This document shows positions 23,569 to 35,764 of a stretch of 64,000 bases of DNA, in pieces. Under the pieces are notes generated by a model. That model searched no databases and was not told the DNA's origin. It saw only the letters and a program-made list of their open reading frames with translations. The stretch's first letter is position 1; the number at the start of each line of letters is the position of its first letter. The DNA lies in NCBI GenBank assembly GCA_018287875.1, contig JAGVVL010000018.1:2162501-2226500 (forward strand), written 5' to 3'. Source of the DNA: Nigrospora sphaerica (taxonomy: Eukaryota > Ascomycota > Sordariomycetes > Amphisphaeriales > Apiosporaceae). Made by a program: the position numbers and the translations under genes.

Positions 23569-24184
23569 GGCGGTGCCAAAAGTTCGGGGTCGGCGAGACG
23601 GGGCGTCTCAAGGAGAATGGTGCAGGTTCGGCTCGTTGGTTATAGGCAGATACATGGCCACATCGTCAAGAGGGAGCAGGCGAAGTGAAGGCTATGAGCT
23701 GACCAGCGCGAAGAAAAGCCCATGGGTATGAGCGGGAGATCGGGGAGGCGCACACGGGGAAGTACAGCGAGGTTGGTGCTCTCCGCCTTGACGTCGTCGG
23801 TCCTTCCATCTGTACATGTCGTGGTGGGCGTACACCTGGAAATTTACACGCCGTCGCGCCGAGTGGAGACGCCCTGTCTTATCGGCGCAGGTTGACGGGC
23901 AGCTTCGCAGGCTTATCAGCGTGCAGGTGCAGGGCAACTCACTTAGTCCCGTCCCCCAGTACGTCGGCTTTACAGTGCACCGTCTCTGAACATTCCAAGT
24001 CAACCAACCCAACCAACATCCGTTCGTCGCGTGCCAGTGCCCGTCCCGTGGGCTTCATCACCGCCCCAAGTACCACGAAAACGGGCGCCGACCTACCAAG
24101 TACACGGTTCCATACGTGTGCAGCGCGAACGCAACGCGAACCCCCCGTCCCGCCCCTCGACACAGTCGCGAGCTCTCGCACGCC
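23569..24184. promoter_or_regulatory. Divergent promoter, PPR gene and Cwf18
   Basis: 616 bp between two divergent start codons, holding the promoters and leaders of both genes. An in-frame ATG at 24116 precedes the chosen Cwf18 start. No clear TATA element is seen. Confidence 0.6.
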
Positions 24185-24805
24185 ATGTCTACGTCGCAGG
24201 CGTCTCTCAGCGCCGCTGCGGACGACCGCAAAGCGCGCTTGGCCAAGCTCAAGACCCTCAAGCGCAAACAACCCGCCGACGAGGTGGCGGCCCCCGAATC
24301 TACGCGATCGCCATCACCGCCGGCCGAACCCGATGTCGCCAAACTGCACCTATCGGGCCGCAATTACGATGTGGAGGCCAAGGCCCCCAAGCTCGGCTTT
24401 GAGGCCCCCCCAACCTTGGGCATGGAGGGCCCTACGCTGGAGGAGCAAGCCGCCCAAGTTGAGGCTGAAGTGCGGCAGAAGGCCCTGGCAGACGCAGCAG
24501 ATGCGGAGAAGGGAATCGATTTGTTCAAATTACAGCCCAAGAAGCCCAATTGGGACCTGAGGAGGGACCTGGATAAAAAACTCGAAATTCTCAATGTGCG
24601 CACCGACAATGCCATCGCGAAGCTGGTCCGAGAGCGCATCGCCAAAACAAAGAGCGCCGAGAAGCAGAGAACGGTCGCCGATGCCGACGGCAACGGGGAG
24701 GCTGTGGGCTTGGACGGGGTTGCGCTTGTCGAGGCCATGAGGGTACGGGAACGAGAGGAGGAGGAGGAGGAAAGGAGAGAGCGGGAGGAGGAGAGCGCGG
24801 TGTGA
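24185..24805 (+). CDS. cwf18: Pre-mRNA splicing factor Cwf18 (CCDC12 family)
   Basis: Intronless, 206 residues. Cwf18/CCDC12 is a small component of the activated spliceosome (NineTeen-complex-associated set) in the nucleus. The sequence shows the family layout: a basic N-terminal helix (DDRKARLAKLKTLKRKQ, 13-29), a middle segment with FKLQPKKPNWDLRRDLDKKL near 119-138 that is the family signature, then NAIAKLVRERIAK, and an acidic coiled-coil tail of Glu and Arg. The start at 24185 was chosen because the family begins shortly before the RKARL helix; the in-frame ATG at 24116 would add 23 residues with no family resemblance. Confidence 0.9.
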   Translation: MSTSQASLSAAADDRKARLAKLKTLKRKQPADEVAAPESTRSPSPPAEPDVAKLHLSGRNYDVEAKAPKLGFEAPPTLGMEGPTLEEQAAQVEAEVRQKALADAADAEKGIDLFKLQPKKPNWDLRRDLDKKLEILNVRTDNAIAKLVRERIAKTKSAEKQRTVADADGNGEAVGLDGVALVEAMRVREREEEEEERREREEESAV

Positions 24806-27800
24806 AGGCAGCACTCGCTGCGGCTACCACTTTATTCGGGCCGTGGAACATCTTGCACACGGGCATCGTATGGCGTTTTGGTATGGAAAACGGCCTGGCT
24901 GTCGGCTGCCCCTATTCGGCTGGCCGTCCTCGGGCAGGGTAGATGCAAGGATCTAGCACAAAGATGATACCCATTTCTCTCCTGGAAATGGACTGCAGCA
25001 GCCCTGCGCCGGGAGATTTGGTGGCCGGTGCATGCACTCGGCTCCGTGTACATCTGCAACCTTCCAGCGACCTCGCAGCAGGGGGTTTACACGTCCAATC
25101 GCGACGAGTGCGGTCCACGCCTGGCTGCCTGTCCCCCCCCCCCAGCTGTATGATGAACGCATGCTGAGGGTTTATCCAAGCAGACTGGGAAATCAGAGGA
25201 ACCAAACTCGGTCCAATGCAGCCCGAGCCTTTCTGTTACCACCACGGCGTTATAATATCTCCCCGTTCTTATGAATCGACAGTGCCAGGGTTGAGCCTCA
25301 AACCCTATAATGGCCGGCCATTCCGTATGAACAGCTCTTTCAAGAATTTGGTCCCGTGCGGAAGACGCAAAACCAATAACAACCTCTTGTCGTGTGACCA
25401 GTACTGGCGACGTGCATTCCACGTTCCTGCGGAAAGCCCAAAAACAACCTTGCGTCCCAGCGCAATGGCCGGTGACCCTGTCCTCACAATACGTGGATGC
25501 GAGCCCGTGTAATGAGGACTGGACGCGATGGCGGACGCTACTCGGTCCGCCCACTTACTTTCGTGTACATAGCTGCTCAGGTTTGGACGGGATTCCGGAG
25601 GCACCCGGTGACCAGGTGGGTCAACCATAAGATGGTGATCGTACTATATTCTCTGCCTGGAAACTTGGGGTCCGTTCCCGGTATGATTTTGCTACAGGGA
25701 GCCCTGCCTATCTCCGTGTGCCTTCAACGTGCGGGAAATGGAATAGAATATGGGTTTGGAGTCCACTGCTGTCGATAGCTGAGGTCTCACGGAACCCAAC
25801 TCGCACTGCTCTGATGTTACATATAATGTCTGCCATCCACCTCCCTATAGATGGCTTGTACGATATTATTCACCTAAATACTTCTTTCTATGGCTCCACT
25901 TATCTGTTGATGGTGCCTTTGCTGCCACAATACAGCGATGATTATGAACGCTTCACCGTCTGTTCCCTTCCCCTACTTGAGATGCCAAAGACGCGGGCGA
26001 GGGGGCGCCGAGTTCACGATGGCGGTCCTGACTAAGGAGGCCTGGATGATGGGAGGGCCGAGCTGCAAGACCTTGGAGGACCTGCATCGGCGGCGGCAAA
26101 GCAGCGTCATCCTCCACTGCTCTTGTCGTAGCACCTTTTATTAGTCCACACCACCCGTATTCCATCTCTATGGACATAGGGAACCAAGAATTTCAGCCAC
26201 CGTATGCCCGTTATCCAGGCTGTTGACCCACTGGCGTTGGGTGCTTTTTGGTGTCCCGAAGTTTGCATCGGACCTCGGTCTGCGTTGATGGCAGACAGGT
26301 GTACCATTGTACCATCGTGTACGTAGGTGGAGGTTGGTAAGTGTCCATCGAGACCGTTACAACGGGAGGTTGGTCATTTATCAGACACTTCAAGACGCCG
26401 ACGCCAGTTGGGCAGCTCCTAGACTTCCACGGAGACATGCTCCGTAATGCAGTATGTTCCATGTATTCGTACATGTACATGCGCCGGACATTACACTAAC
26501 CCCATACGCTGTAGTCGCGTGGGCTGCACAACACCATCTCTCGCTCAAGCCGTCTGGCCTTGTCTGTTAAGCATTCTCTTCGGTTTGGGGGGGTACGGCA
26601 GCTGCCGGCAGACGTTTCCAGGACGGAGAAAAGGGCAAATCCTCACGGGACTCGGGAAGAGGGGGGGGGAGGGTTAAAAACGGAAGCGAGGTGCCAGCCG
26701 GCCCTCATCGAACCAACCAAAGCTGCCTACTACTTCCCATCTTTGGGTAGGTGCATACCTAAGGTACAAGACCACATCCAAGTGTAGGCCAGCCCGTTTA
26801 TTCTTGGATGGGCGGTGCGGCGACATGCGCACACGCAGCCAAGTCTCCATCTCCAATTGCCTGTCCCATACCGACTCGTCCAATCTACATGTCCTAGGTA
26901 TCCTACATATCTACTACCCTCCTGTCCCAGATCGTTGCCGTTGGGCCACGACCATTGGAAGGACTAGGCACCTGCCACATGCATCCATCATCCCATACAA
27001 AACACCATCCCGCCATCAATTCCAACGAGGAACAGCGCGGCGGGCATAGCATAGCAGCCAGCACTGGAGGCATTGGGATAGAACTGCCCCGGCGGCTTGC
27101 CCACCTGAGATCAAACCGGTACGTATACAGATCGGCAGGCTAACCGACCTACCCGTTTCCTTTTTCAGTGGCCAGCCAGCCAGCAATCGGGGCTCTATGT
27201 TGTGAAGTCTCTCTCTCTCTCTCTCTTTCTCTTGACCCTCTCTCGCCCGATACGTCAGCGCCGCATTTTCCTTTGCCTTTCCTCATTATCCCCATCGCCC
27301 ACCGGCCGGCCCCCCTCCCTCCACCCCCCCTCCATTCGTCAAGGCGTCAAGGCATCAAGGGCCCTGCCGGCAGCAATTGTCGTACAAAGGTACATATTCA
27401 TACATTCTCTGAACTCCTTCCCTCCTCCTTACCTACATAAATTCCACTCTAAAACCCGACAAGTGCTGCGAGCAGTGCGCCCTTCTGCCCGACTGTCGAA
27501 TTCGGTGCGGCTCTCCCAGGCAAGTCCCCCCCAAACCCCCCCCCCCCAACCCCCGTCGGCCTTCTCTCTTGTCCTGCCTTGCAGTCCATCCGGTCGCGTG
27601 TGTGTGGTGGAAGGCGCCTCGGACGCCGGACTGCATGTTATTTCTCTCGGTCCCATTCCCATCCCATACTAGCCCCGACCTTCATAACCTTTCCCCAAGC
27701 TTCACTGCCTACCTGCCTGGTTGTAGGTTAGGTACCGTCGTCCCGTCTCTCGTTACTGCCAGCTGCCTCCCATCCCACATCCCACCTTGGCTTTGCCCGC

Positions 27801-28605
27801 CAGCACCGACGCCCACCCCCCCATGCCCATGCTGGTGGATGGATGTTCAGCCCGCGCCTCCATCTACATACATCACGCACACACACACAATTACCAACAC
27901 CTTCTGCGTCCCTTCACCGTGGCCCGATCCCAATTCGGAGCCCGCCCCAGGCCTCCTTTGCCTCCAATCCACTGCATCCCCGCCTTGCTCGCCCCCAGCA
28001 GGCAACCCGTGTCGTGGACCATCGGCCACCGGCTGCGCTACCTGCAGACCAGCTGACCCGTTCTTCCAGGCGCATCTAGCATATGCAGTATCAGATTGCG
28101 CAGGACCGCCTGAGACCGGATCCAGTTGCGACGGTCGGTGCGACTTCGAAGAAAGCCCGCCCCCGTATCAAGCAGCTCCTGCGGCGTCATCGCCTCGTCC
28201 GGGCACCTTTTTAACGACCTCCCCACCTCGCAGACTTGCCAACTCTAGCATAGCAGCTCCGGCCCGCGGGAGAAGTGCAGAGAGGCCACCGCGCCGAGCG
28301 TATCACGACGACCTACGACGATTCTACGACCCCATCACGACAATGATCAACTGTATCCTGTCACTCCCGAGGACCGCGTTGACCCATTTCCTTTTTTGAG
28401 TTGTCGTCTCCTGCGCTGCCTTACCCACTTAGTCAAGGCAAGCGTGGCCTCGATTTTGATTGTTCTATCGGACCTATTTCTACACTGTCGCAGCCCCCGG
28501 CCTGTGTGGTCCTGTCGTTACGAACCTTTTGTTACCGCCTTCGAGCTCGACCGTCCCGATCTCGAGCTAGCAGCTTGCCGTGACTAGTTGCTAGCACCGG
28601 CGCCA
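24806..28605. other. 3.8 kb intergenic and leader region of the R3H-SUZ gene
   Basis: No convincing gene. From about 27190 to 28600 the plus strand is strongly CT-rich, with a (CT)n tract near 27209-27230, long C runs and few purines. This is typical of long fungal 5' leaders, so much of it is probably the untranslated leader of the gene starting at 28606. A 276-codon frame at 27569-28399 is a product of this composition. Confidence 0.55.
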
Positions 28606-31336
28606 ATGGCTACTGTTGGTCCTAAGAAGCTCTCGTTCGCCAGGGTATGCCACTTGGTCCCGAGCAAGAAGTCTTAACCCCCAAGCCTTGCTAACATACC
28701 TGCGCAGGTGGCTGCCTCTGGCACAAAGGAAAACATGGCCCCGACTCCGGTCCAGCGGGTTGCTGTACCAGCTCCCATGGAAAACCGCCGCGTGCCTCCT
28801 ACAGGCAACGCTACTACCGGCAAGAACGCCACCCCAACTTCGACGAAAGCTGTCAGTCCCACCGTGATCGCCAAATCGCCGCCGGTACAGAACGCCACGA
28901 GGAAGGAGGAGCCTTCGGGCCAGAACCAGATGCCGAGCGAATCTAGCGATACCGGACTCGCGCAAGGTATCAAGGACCTTAAGTTGTCCTCGACCCCGAG
29001 CGCTCAGTCGACACCGAGTCTGGTGGTCAATGGCTCGTCGTCCTCTGTGGGAGGATTGCAGAGCAAGAACGAGGGCGGCCAGGGTTTTTCGGACGACGTC
29101 TCTCAAAGGGCTGATTCCAGCTCAGAGATTGGCACTAAGGCACCCAGTCTGGATGGAAAGAGCATAACCTCGGGGACCACGTTCGGTCTGGACGAGAAAG
29201 AGTCCCTCCGGCCCGACGACAGCGCCAGTGTCAAGGCCGCAGCCGACGATGACGAGACTTTCTCTATTCGGGGTTCTCAAATGGCCAACTCGCGCATGGG
29301 ATCCGACGTCGCTCGTATCCACCGCCTGCGCATTGGTGACATGCCTGAACGACGTATCATTCAGCTACTTCCCGAGACGCAGGACCAGTGCATTGCGACG
29401 CCGCAGAGCAACTCTCCCAGCGTACCCACCCCTGCAGAGAAGCAGCCGATCCTGGCCCCGGTTTCCCAAAACCCTGACGCATTCAATTCAATGTATGCCC
29501 AGAACCCCGACGAGAAGCTGATTGATGCCATGTCCTCGCCCAAGGACCGCCTCTTCCTGCTGCGACTGGAGCAGGACGTCATCAACTTTGTCCAGACTTC
29601 CAAGGATCCCTACATGGATCTGCCCCCCAACAACTCCTTCTGCCGCATGTTGACGCATAAACTGGCGGACTACTATCACATGACGCACTCTTTCGAAGCC
29701 GTTCAGGGCGCAGTGCGGATTTACAGAACTCCCTTTTGCCGTGTTCCGCCCTCGCTGGCCAGTATCGTGGGCACCACGACGGAGTCCAACACGAACTCTA
29801 CGCCGCCCGTTGTGCTGCCCAAGAAGATCATGCGACGGGGCGAGGAAGTGTCGGGAAATGCCAGTAACAGCCCCTCGAAAGCCACCTCGGAAGTTGGCAG
29901 TGATGGCAAGGAGAAGTCGACCAAGGAAAAGTCAGTCGTATCCATCAAACCCCTCGTCTGCAAGCGCTAACACCTACAAGACTCACCCGTGAGCAGCGTG
30001 AGGAGGCATACAACAGGGCTCGAGAGCGAATTTTTGGCAATACGGAGAAGACGGGCGACTCAACGCCAGGTACGATGGTACGGCGCCCCCCTTCAATTCC
30101 CGACTAATTCGGTCTGCAGACAACGACGATGCCAATGGCATGTCCCGAGCGAGCTCTGCATCGGGCAAAGAGAAGTCCCATCTCGGTAGACGTGGCAAGA
30201 CGGGCAAACAGCGGCGCGACGACTCGGAGAGTTTCGATTCCCGGTCTCAGTACACGCCCTATTATGGTACCAACCCCCATCAACCGAGCTGGGCCCATCA
30301 GTACATCCAGGTTGGGAGCATGCCGTACAACGGACAGGCTCCGCAACCCTACCCGAACACCATGCCCCAGGTCTACCCGCAGTCTGGCCCTGCCTACCAG
30401 CCGATGATGCCACAGGGCCAAATGAACGGCTATCCCCCGTATGCCCCAATGCCGTCCGTGAGTGTCACCTGTCAGCAAGCATATGATGAAGTGGCTAGCT
30501 GACAAATAGCCCAGTACGCGGCGCAAGGCCCTCAACCAGCGGCGCAGCGGTACCCGGTAGCCAACGGTGCCATGCCCGGCTACAGCTCCCCAATGCAAGC
30601 TGCCCCCCCTCAGCCTGCTTGGCAGCCGCAGCCGCAGCCCCAATCGCAACCGCCGCCGCCGCCGCCGCAGCAGCAGCAGCAGCCACCCCCGCCCGTCTAC
30701 CAACAAGCCCCGTCACCTGCTCCCGGGCCTTACCCGCAGCCTGCCCGGGGCTCCCAGACGCAAAGCAACGTGGGTCCTATGGGCATCCCTTACGCCTTTG
30801 GTCAACTGCCGGCCAATGTCAACCCGAACGATCCGAAGAGTCAGCACCCGATTCCTGGTAGCTACAACCGCCATGCTTTCAACCCCAAGACTCAGTCCTT
30901 CGTTCCCAGTAACGGCATGAATCCTGGCCAGGCCCCCATGCCGGGCTACACCATGAGCGCCCCTCACGGCAGCCCCCAGATTGGATCACCTCATCTGGGC
31001 TACAATGGCTTCAGCTCGCCGGTTCCCCAGCCATATATGGGAGGGCCTCCAAGCTACGGCATGAGCCGCCAGAGCTCCAATAACTCGTTGCCTGCCTACC
31101 ACCCCCACGCCACGCCGCCTCAACACATGCAGCCACACCCCGGGCCGCACTACCCCCAGATGCCCCAGCAGATGGGCAACCAAATGCCTCAGCAGATGGG
31201 GCAGTATATGCCACACAAGGGCAGCCCGGCCGCTCAGCCTATGGGTGCCGGCGGACACCAGCCAGCTTATTCAAATCTCCCCAACTACGGCAACCCGGCC
31301 ACGTTGCCGCAGAAGCCCCCTACCGGGACTTCCTAG
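28606..31336 (+). CDS. R3H and SUZ domain RNA-binding protein
   Basis: Five exons: 28606-28644, 28708-29930, 29981-30069, 30120-30457 and 30515-31336, giving 836 residues. All four introns (49-63 nt) have GT donors and AG acceptors and keep the frame. A disordered Ser/Thr-rich N terminus leads to an R3H domain near 294-358 (FLLRLEQDVINFVQ, then FCRMLTHKLADYYHMTH), a fold that binds single-stranded RNA or DNA. A SUZ segment follows (PKKIMRRG near 380, then KLTREQREEAYNRARERIFG created by the exon 2-3 junction). The last 350 residues are Pro, Gln, Gly and Tyr-rich with Gln runs, resembling prion-like domains of RNA-granule proteins. The combination matches the encore/R3HDM group of cytoplasmic mRNA regulators. 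The mRNA target is not deducible. Confidence 0.9.
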
Positions 31337-33246
31337 GGCATGTGTTTGGGCAGCATCGTGCCGGGTCTGGGAGCTTGCGGATGCGGCGGCAAGCGCTTGA
31401 CTGGGTTCCCTCAGTTGGCACGGCGGCGGAGAACACGGCCACGACACAAGACATGGACGGCGTACACGGGCAATCCTTACAAAGGGGCATTCATTGTATG
31501 GCGTTCTAGGCGAGACTCATCTGGTGCTTGATTTTTGGGCCCGACCTGCGCCCATGGTAGTTTGGGCAGCCGACGGGCATTAGCGCTCAAACTGGAAAGG
31601 TATGGCTGACATAAAAAGACATAAACCCTGGGCGCCGCGAGAAGCGACCCCTTGGTAGGTGGCCCCTCATTGGGGGTGGCGTGGTGGTCGACTCTGAGGA
31701 GCCGGTCTAGAGTTCCCAACGTCATAGCTTTCAGCAAGTAGCTGGGTCGATTATGGTGATGGGTAGACGATATAGATGCCTTCCGCCATGGATAGGCGCA
31801 CTACGACTGGACTACGAGGCTGGCGTTGTTCAAAATGTTCATATTACCGAAAACCCCCTGCTCTCATGAACCCATGATGTCTTTGGGGGTGCCTAGAGGC
31901 CATGTGTTTTTCGACCCGGACAGCACCCTCAATCCGCGCCGCTACTGCCGTAGTTGCTGACGCTGCTGCTATTACTGCTACTGCTACGACTGCTACTGCT
32001 ACTGCTACTACTTCCTAGCTGCTCCTGTCGCTTTCGCTCCCGCTGTCACTCCCGCTGGCGATGCCGGTCGCGAGTCCAGCTTGGCGATACTTACGCATGC
32101 TGCTGCGCGTCTCCTCCCCCTTTCGCCGGGAATATAGCCGGTGCTCACGACCGGCGTGTCTCGTAGCAGGTAATAGGCGGTGCAAGCACGACCAGGGCCT
32201 AGGTTCATAAGATGCGGCCCCGGGAGAGGGGGGGCCGGGTTGTCAGCAACAACCACGAACTCGGCTGGTCTCGATATCGGCGGCAACGACACAAGAGAAA
32301 CGAGCACCCGGAAAGCAACCCATACCCTGGCCTCCCGTGGCTCCTCCCGCACCCGTACCGTGGGTGGGAAAGTCCCGGGCCCCCGGGTAGTCCGGGTTCC
32401 TGACATAGCCGTCGCCGCCCACGGCTCGGCCCGTGCTCGGCCCCCAGTACCGCAGCGCACGGGACGAAATCGGCGGCGCCGGGCGAGAAGCGCCGTCCGG
32501 CTCGGCGACAGCAAGGGTTGGTATACGTGTCGCGTCGCCGGGCGGGCGCCCGGCACGTAGGTCCTCGTGTTGTCGGCCAGCCGCCACCCGGGGGCCGGGG
32601 GCGGCGGCGGCCCCGGGGGTTCGCCGTCGCTACACGGCCGCTCCGGTGCCGACGCGTTGCAAGCGCAGTAAAGCGTGTAGAAGTTGCGTGACGACGGTAG
32701 GCGCCGGCCCAGCACGAAGTCGAGGGATCCCATGCTGGCGGCCGCCGGGCCTGGGGCAGCGGGGTGGGGGGGTTGTAGGCGTTTTTCCGGCCCGGCACGC
32801 CCCTTTGGACGGCGCAGCTTGAGGGTTTGGGGGCCGGCCTGTTGCTGATGTGTCGCGGCCGGGCTTCGCCGCCGATTGTTAAAAAAACAAGACGTGGCAG
32901 GCGTGTACCGATCCGGAGAGCCCGTGCAATCGTAAACATACGGGCAAGTTGCTACGAGCCAGTTATTTTTTCTGTTCTATAACACCAAGGTCACGCACAT
33001 GCCGTTCACAAGACAAGGCGGAGCTCGTATATGAAGTGTTTGCCGGTCACACGACGTCTCCTGTGCGGCCGTGACGGCACAGCACCCCTGGTGGATTGGA
33101 GTTATACGCTGAAAGGAGGGCTGACAGGTTGCACCTGTTGCCGGTCCGATCTATGATACAATCAAGTCTATCCCGCCGTCTGGTGCAGGCCAGCAAGCAA
33201 GCTGACTGCCACCTACAAGTCTGTTCCCATGGCCGCCAGTTGTGCT
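31337..33246. other. 1.9 kb intergenic, CTG/CTA trinucleotide repeats
   Basis: The region separates the 3' ends of the R3H-SUZ and MIC12 genes. The stretch 31955-32012 is a degenerate GCT/ACT trinucleotide repeat. The 240-codon minus-strand frames at 32008-32939 overlap each other and are Pro/Arg/Gly-rich composition artefacts. No gene is seen. Confidence 0.6.
31955..32012. repeat. (CTG/CTA)n trinucleotide microsatellite
   Basis: About 19 units of CTGCT, TACTG and ACTGC type in tandem with substitutions. It lies in the intergenic region. Confidence 0.85.
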
Positions 33247-34121
33247 TCATATGCCACGCAGTTCGGCGTTGGGCCGCTGGTCCATAGGGGTATACCGATC
33301 CGCCAGGATCTCTTCGGGGGTCTTGTCGGTCCAGCGGGGGCCCTCGTAGCGTTGGCGCAGTGTGCGCTCGACTGGTGACAGGGCCTCGTCCACCTCGGAT
33401 TCCACCTTCTCCTCAGCGCTGACCACCTTGGCCTTGGCCATGCCCAGGGCCTCCTTGCCCTTCTTCAGGCCGGAGCCAATGGCGCCGAAGACGGAGCTCT
33501 TGGCCTCGTCAGCCTTTTTCTCCCCCAGGACAACGGCGTCGGAGCCGCGTGCTTTGGCCTCGGCGTAGGCGCTCTTGGAGGCGGCCGCCACACTCGCGGC
33601 GCCAACCTTGGCCGTCTCCTTGGCCTCGCCCGCCTGGCCGTCGGAGAAGGTCCGGGACAACAGGTTCTCCACGGCCGTCTCGGCCCCGACGCGCACGCCT
33701 TCCCAGTCCTTATTCTGGACCCAGCGCGCGGCCCCCTCGACCTCGGCGTTCCAGCGGTCCTTGGCCGTCTCGATCAAATTCTGACGCTGGCGGAAGGCAA
33801 TCTCGGAACGGCTGGGCGGGTGGACAGGCGGCAGCGGGTCTGTCATGCCGGAGATCAAGTCGGTCTGGGCGCGCAGGATGGCCGACTGGCGCTCACGGTT
33901 GCGCTGGTGGGCGAGCACGGTGAGGTAGGCCAGGGAGAGGGTTAGGGTGACACCACCCGTCTGCAGGAGCGTTAGCCAGACGTAGGGGAGACGGTGTGCG
34001 AGGGTTGTGAGTATGGTTGTTGCCTCTGCCGGCCGGCAGGCTCGGTACAGCCTGGCACTGGGGAATGGGCGGGTTGAGGGCCGAAAGCGAGCCAACGTAC
34101 GAATCCGGTTGTGAAGCCCAT
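33247..34121 (-). CDS. MIC12: MICOS complex subunit Mic12 (AIM5 family)
   Basis: Exon 1 is only 21 nt, 34121-34101 (MGFTTGF), followed by a 140-nt intron at 34100-33961 (GTACGT donor, CAG acceptor) and exon 2 at 33960-33247. The protein is 244 residues. Mic12 is a fungal subunit of the inner-membrane MICOS complex that shapes cristae junctions. The start reads MGFTTGFTGGV, then one membrane helix (TLTLSLAYLTVLA) and AHQRNRERQ, the conserved family N terminus. The middle is an amphipathic Ala/Lys/Glu-rich helical region. The C-terminal signature RQRYEGPRWTDKT, LADRYTPMDQRPNAELRGI is also typical. A longer unspliced frame starting at 34167 would lose the family N terminus. It is divergent from the mitoribosomal L17 gene. 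Confidence 0.9.
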
Positions 34122-34711
34122 GATGAGCAGACGTGCTGAACGGCGCACGAGGGCGCAGTGCTGTCAAGAGCAGGCCAATGGAAAGGTGTAGTGAACGAGC
34201 AGGGTCCTTGGAGGTGATCTCGGGGTCACGATAGCACAGTCGGGCGGGAGGCCGGCCGTGGGAATAAAAAGAGAGGCTTTTGGCGGAGGAATGGCCTGGA
34301 AACTCCGATCAAGGTGATGGTGGTGGGGATGACGTTTTTGGTGGTGAAAGTCGCGCGCGCAGGCATTGACAGCGCTGGAGCTCAAGGCTCAGAGAGCTGG
34401 AGTTTCGCTGGGAGCCAATTGGTTTTCGCCAAGAGGGGAGGCTCCGGGGTGGCATTCTCGACCCGGTACTTCATGAATACCTGTAATGTACCCCGTAGGG
34501 GTTGTACCTAATGCATGTACCCCCACTGAACCGCAACTCGGCCCGCGAATCGTCGGTCCTTGTATAGCTCCATTTCCAATTTTTGGGCGGCGCTCGCTCG
34601 ACACGCCTTCGACGACGCCCACGATCACGACCTCGACGACGGCACGGCATCCGGGCTGAACGTACCACGGCCGAAGCCCCCCCCCCCCTTTTCCTCGACG
34701 AAACCGAAACC
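34122..34711. promoter_or_regulatory. Divergent promoter shared by MIC12 and the bL17m gene
   Basis: 590 bp between two divergent start codons, both for nuclear-encoded mitochondrial proteins. A shared control is plausible but no specific binding site is identified. Confidence 0.65.
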
Positions 34712-35406
34712 ATGGCCGGCGGCACCGTCAAATTCCGCCACCTGTCGCGCAGCAGCGCCCACCGCCAGGCCCTGCTGCGCAACCTGGTCACCTCGCTTGT
34801 CAAGCACGAGTCGATCCGGACCACGTGGGCCAAGGCCAAGGAGACGCAGCGCATGGCCGACAAGCTCATCACGCTGGCCAAGCGGAACAACGAGACGTCG
34901 CGCCGCAAGGCCCACGGCATCCTCTACGTACGCTCCGCCCCGCGTCCCTCTCCCTCTTCCCCCTCCGGCGCCCCGCGCTCCGCGCGCGCCTATCCTCGAA
35001 CTGACATGGCTCTCGTCGGTAGACTCCCGAGGACCTCATGCCCAAGCTCTTCTCGGAGCTGCGCGAGCGCTACCTGGACCGGCCCGGCGGCTACACGCGC
35101 GTGCTGCGGACCGCGCCCAAGAACACGTACGACCAGGCGCCCTCGGCCATCCTCGAGTTCGTCGACGGCCCCAAGGACATGCGCTACCACATGACGGCCG
35201 CCGCCATCGCCAAGGACACCCTCACCGGCCAGACCCCGACCAAGGTCACCCTGCTGAACAAGAAGAAGGTCCTGCAGTTCCGCGGCGCCAACGCCAAGCA
35301 GGAGTTTAACAAGATGGTCGAGCGCATGAAGGGCCTGCGCCTCTACTCGGCGTCCCGTCTCGCCAAGGCGCCCTCCGCCGCCGTTGAGAAGACCAAGTCC
35401 CCGTAA
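34712..35406 (+). CDS. MRPL8: Mitochondrial large-subunit ribosomal protein bL17m (yeast MRPL8)
   Basis: Exon 1 is 34712-34927, a 95-nt intron follows (GTACGC donor, TAG acceptor), and exon 2 is 35023-35406; 199 residues. The bL17 fold binds 23S-type rRNA near the exit tunnel of the mitoribosome. The N terminus (FRHLSRSSAHRQALLRNLV, then LVKHESIRTTWAKAKE) is the bL17 signature, and the KLITLAKR and RKAHGILY segments follow as in bacteria. The C-terminal part (TPTKVTLLNKKKVLQFRGAN) is the mitochondrial extension seen in fungal MRPL8. The start was chosen because bacterial bL17 also begins a few residues before this motif; the frame is open upstream but Pro/Arg-rich there. Confidence 0.93.
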
Positions 35407-35764
35407 GGGCGTTGCCCAGTTACCGCGACATGCCCGCCTTGGCTCACGGGCGCGGGTCCAGGGGCTCAACGGCCCCGGAGAGGCCGAGGGCATGGAGATG
35501 AAACGCAACCTTGGCCTCCGGGGAGGAGAAAGGAAGGAGGGAAGGGTGGGCGGTGTCTGTGCTGCGGCCATAGGCTCGGCTGTATTATTACGTATAACAG
35601 TAGTACCAGATTCCGGACGTCGTCCGGGATCCTGACGTACCAGACGCAACAATTCTGTGTGCAATCTGGCAAGGGGGCCACTGGAGGCTGGCCAGCTAGC
35701 GACTATCTACATCTTTTGTAGAAGGGGGCGCGCCGCTACAGCCGGTGCCCTGTCCCCTCCCCAT
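35407..35764. other. 358 bp convergent intergenic region
   Basis: Holds the 3' ends of the bL17m gene (plus) and UTP25 (minus). No other feature is seen. Confidence 0.6.

Noticed and set aside
27569..28399. 276-codon plus-strand frame in the CT-rich leader
   Set aside because: Composed of Pro, Ser, Thr, Cys and Leu from CT-rich DNA with no family resemblance; it fits an untranslated leader better.
32008..32939. Two overlapping 240-codon minus-strand frames
   Set aside because: They overlap each other in different frames and are Pro/Arg/Gly-rich; neither has a domain.
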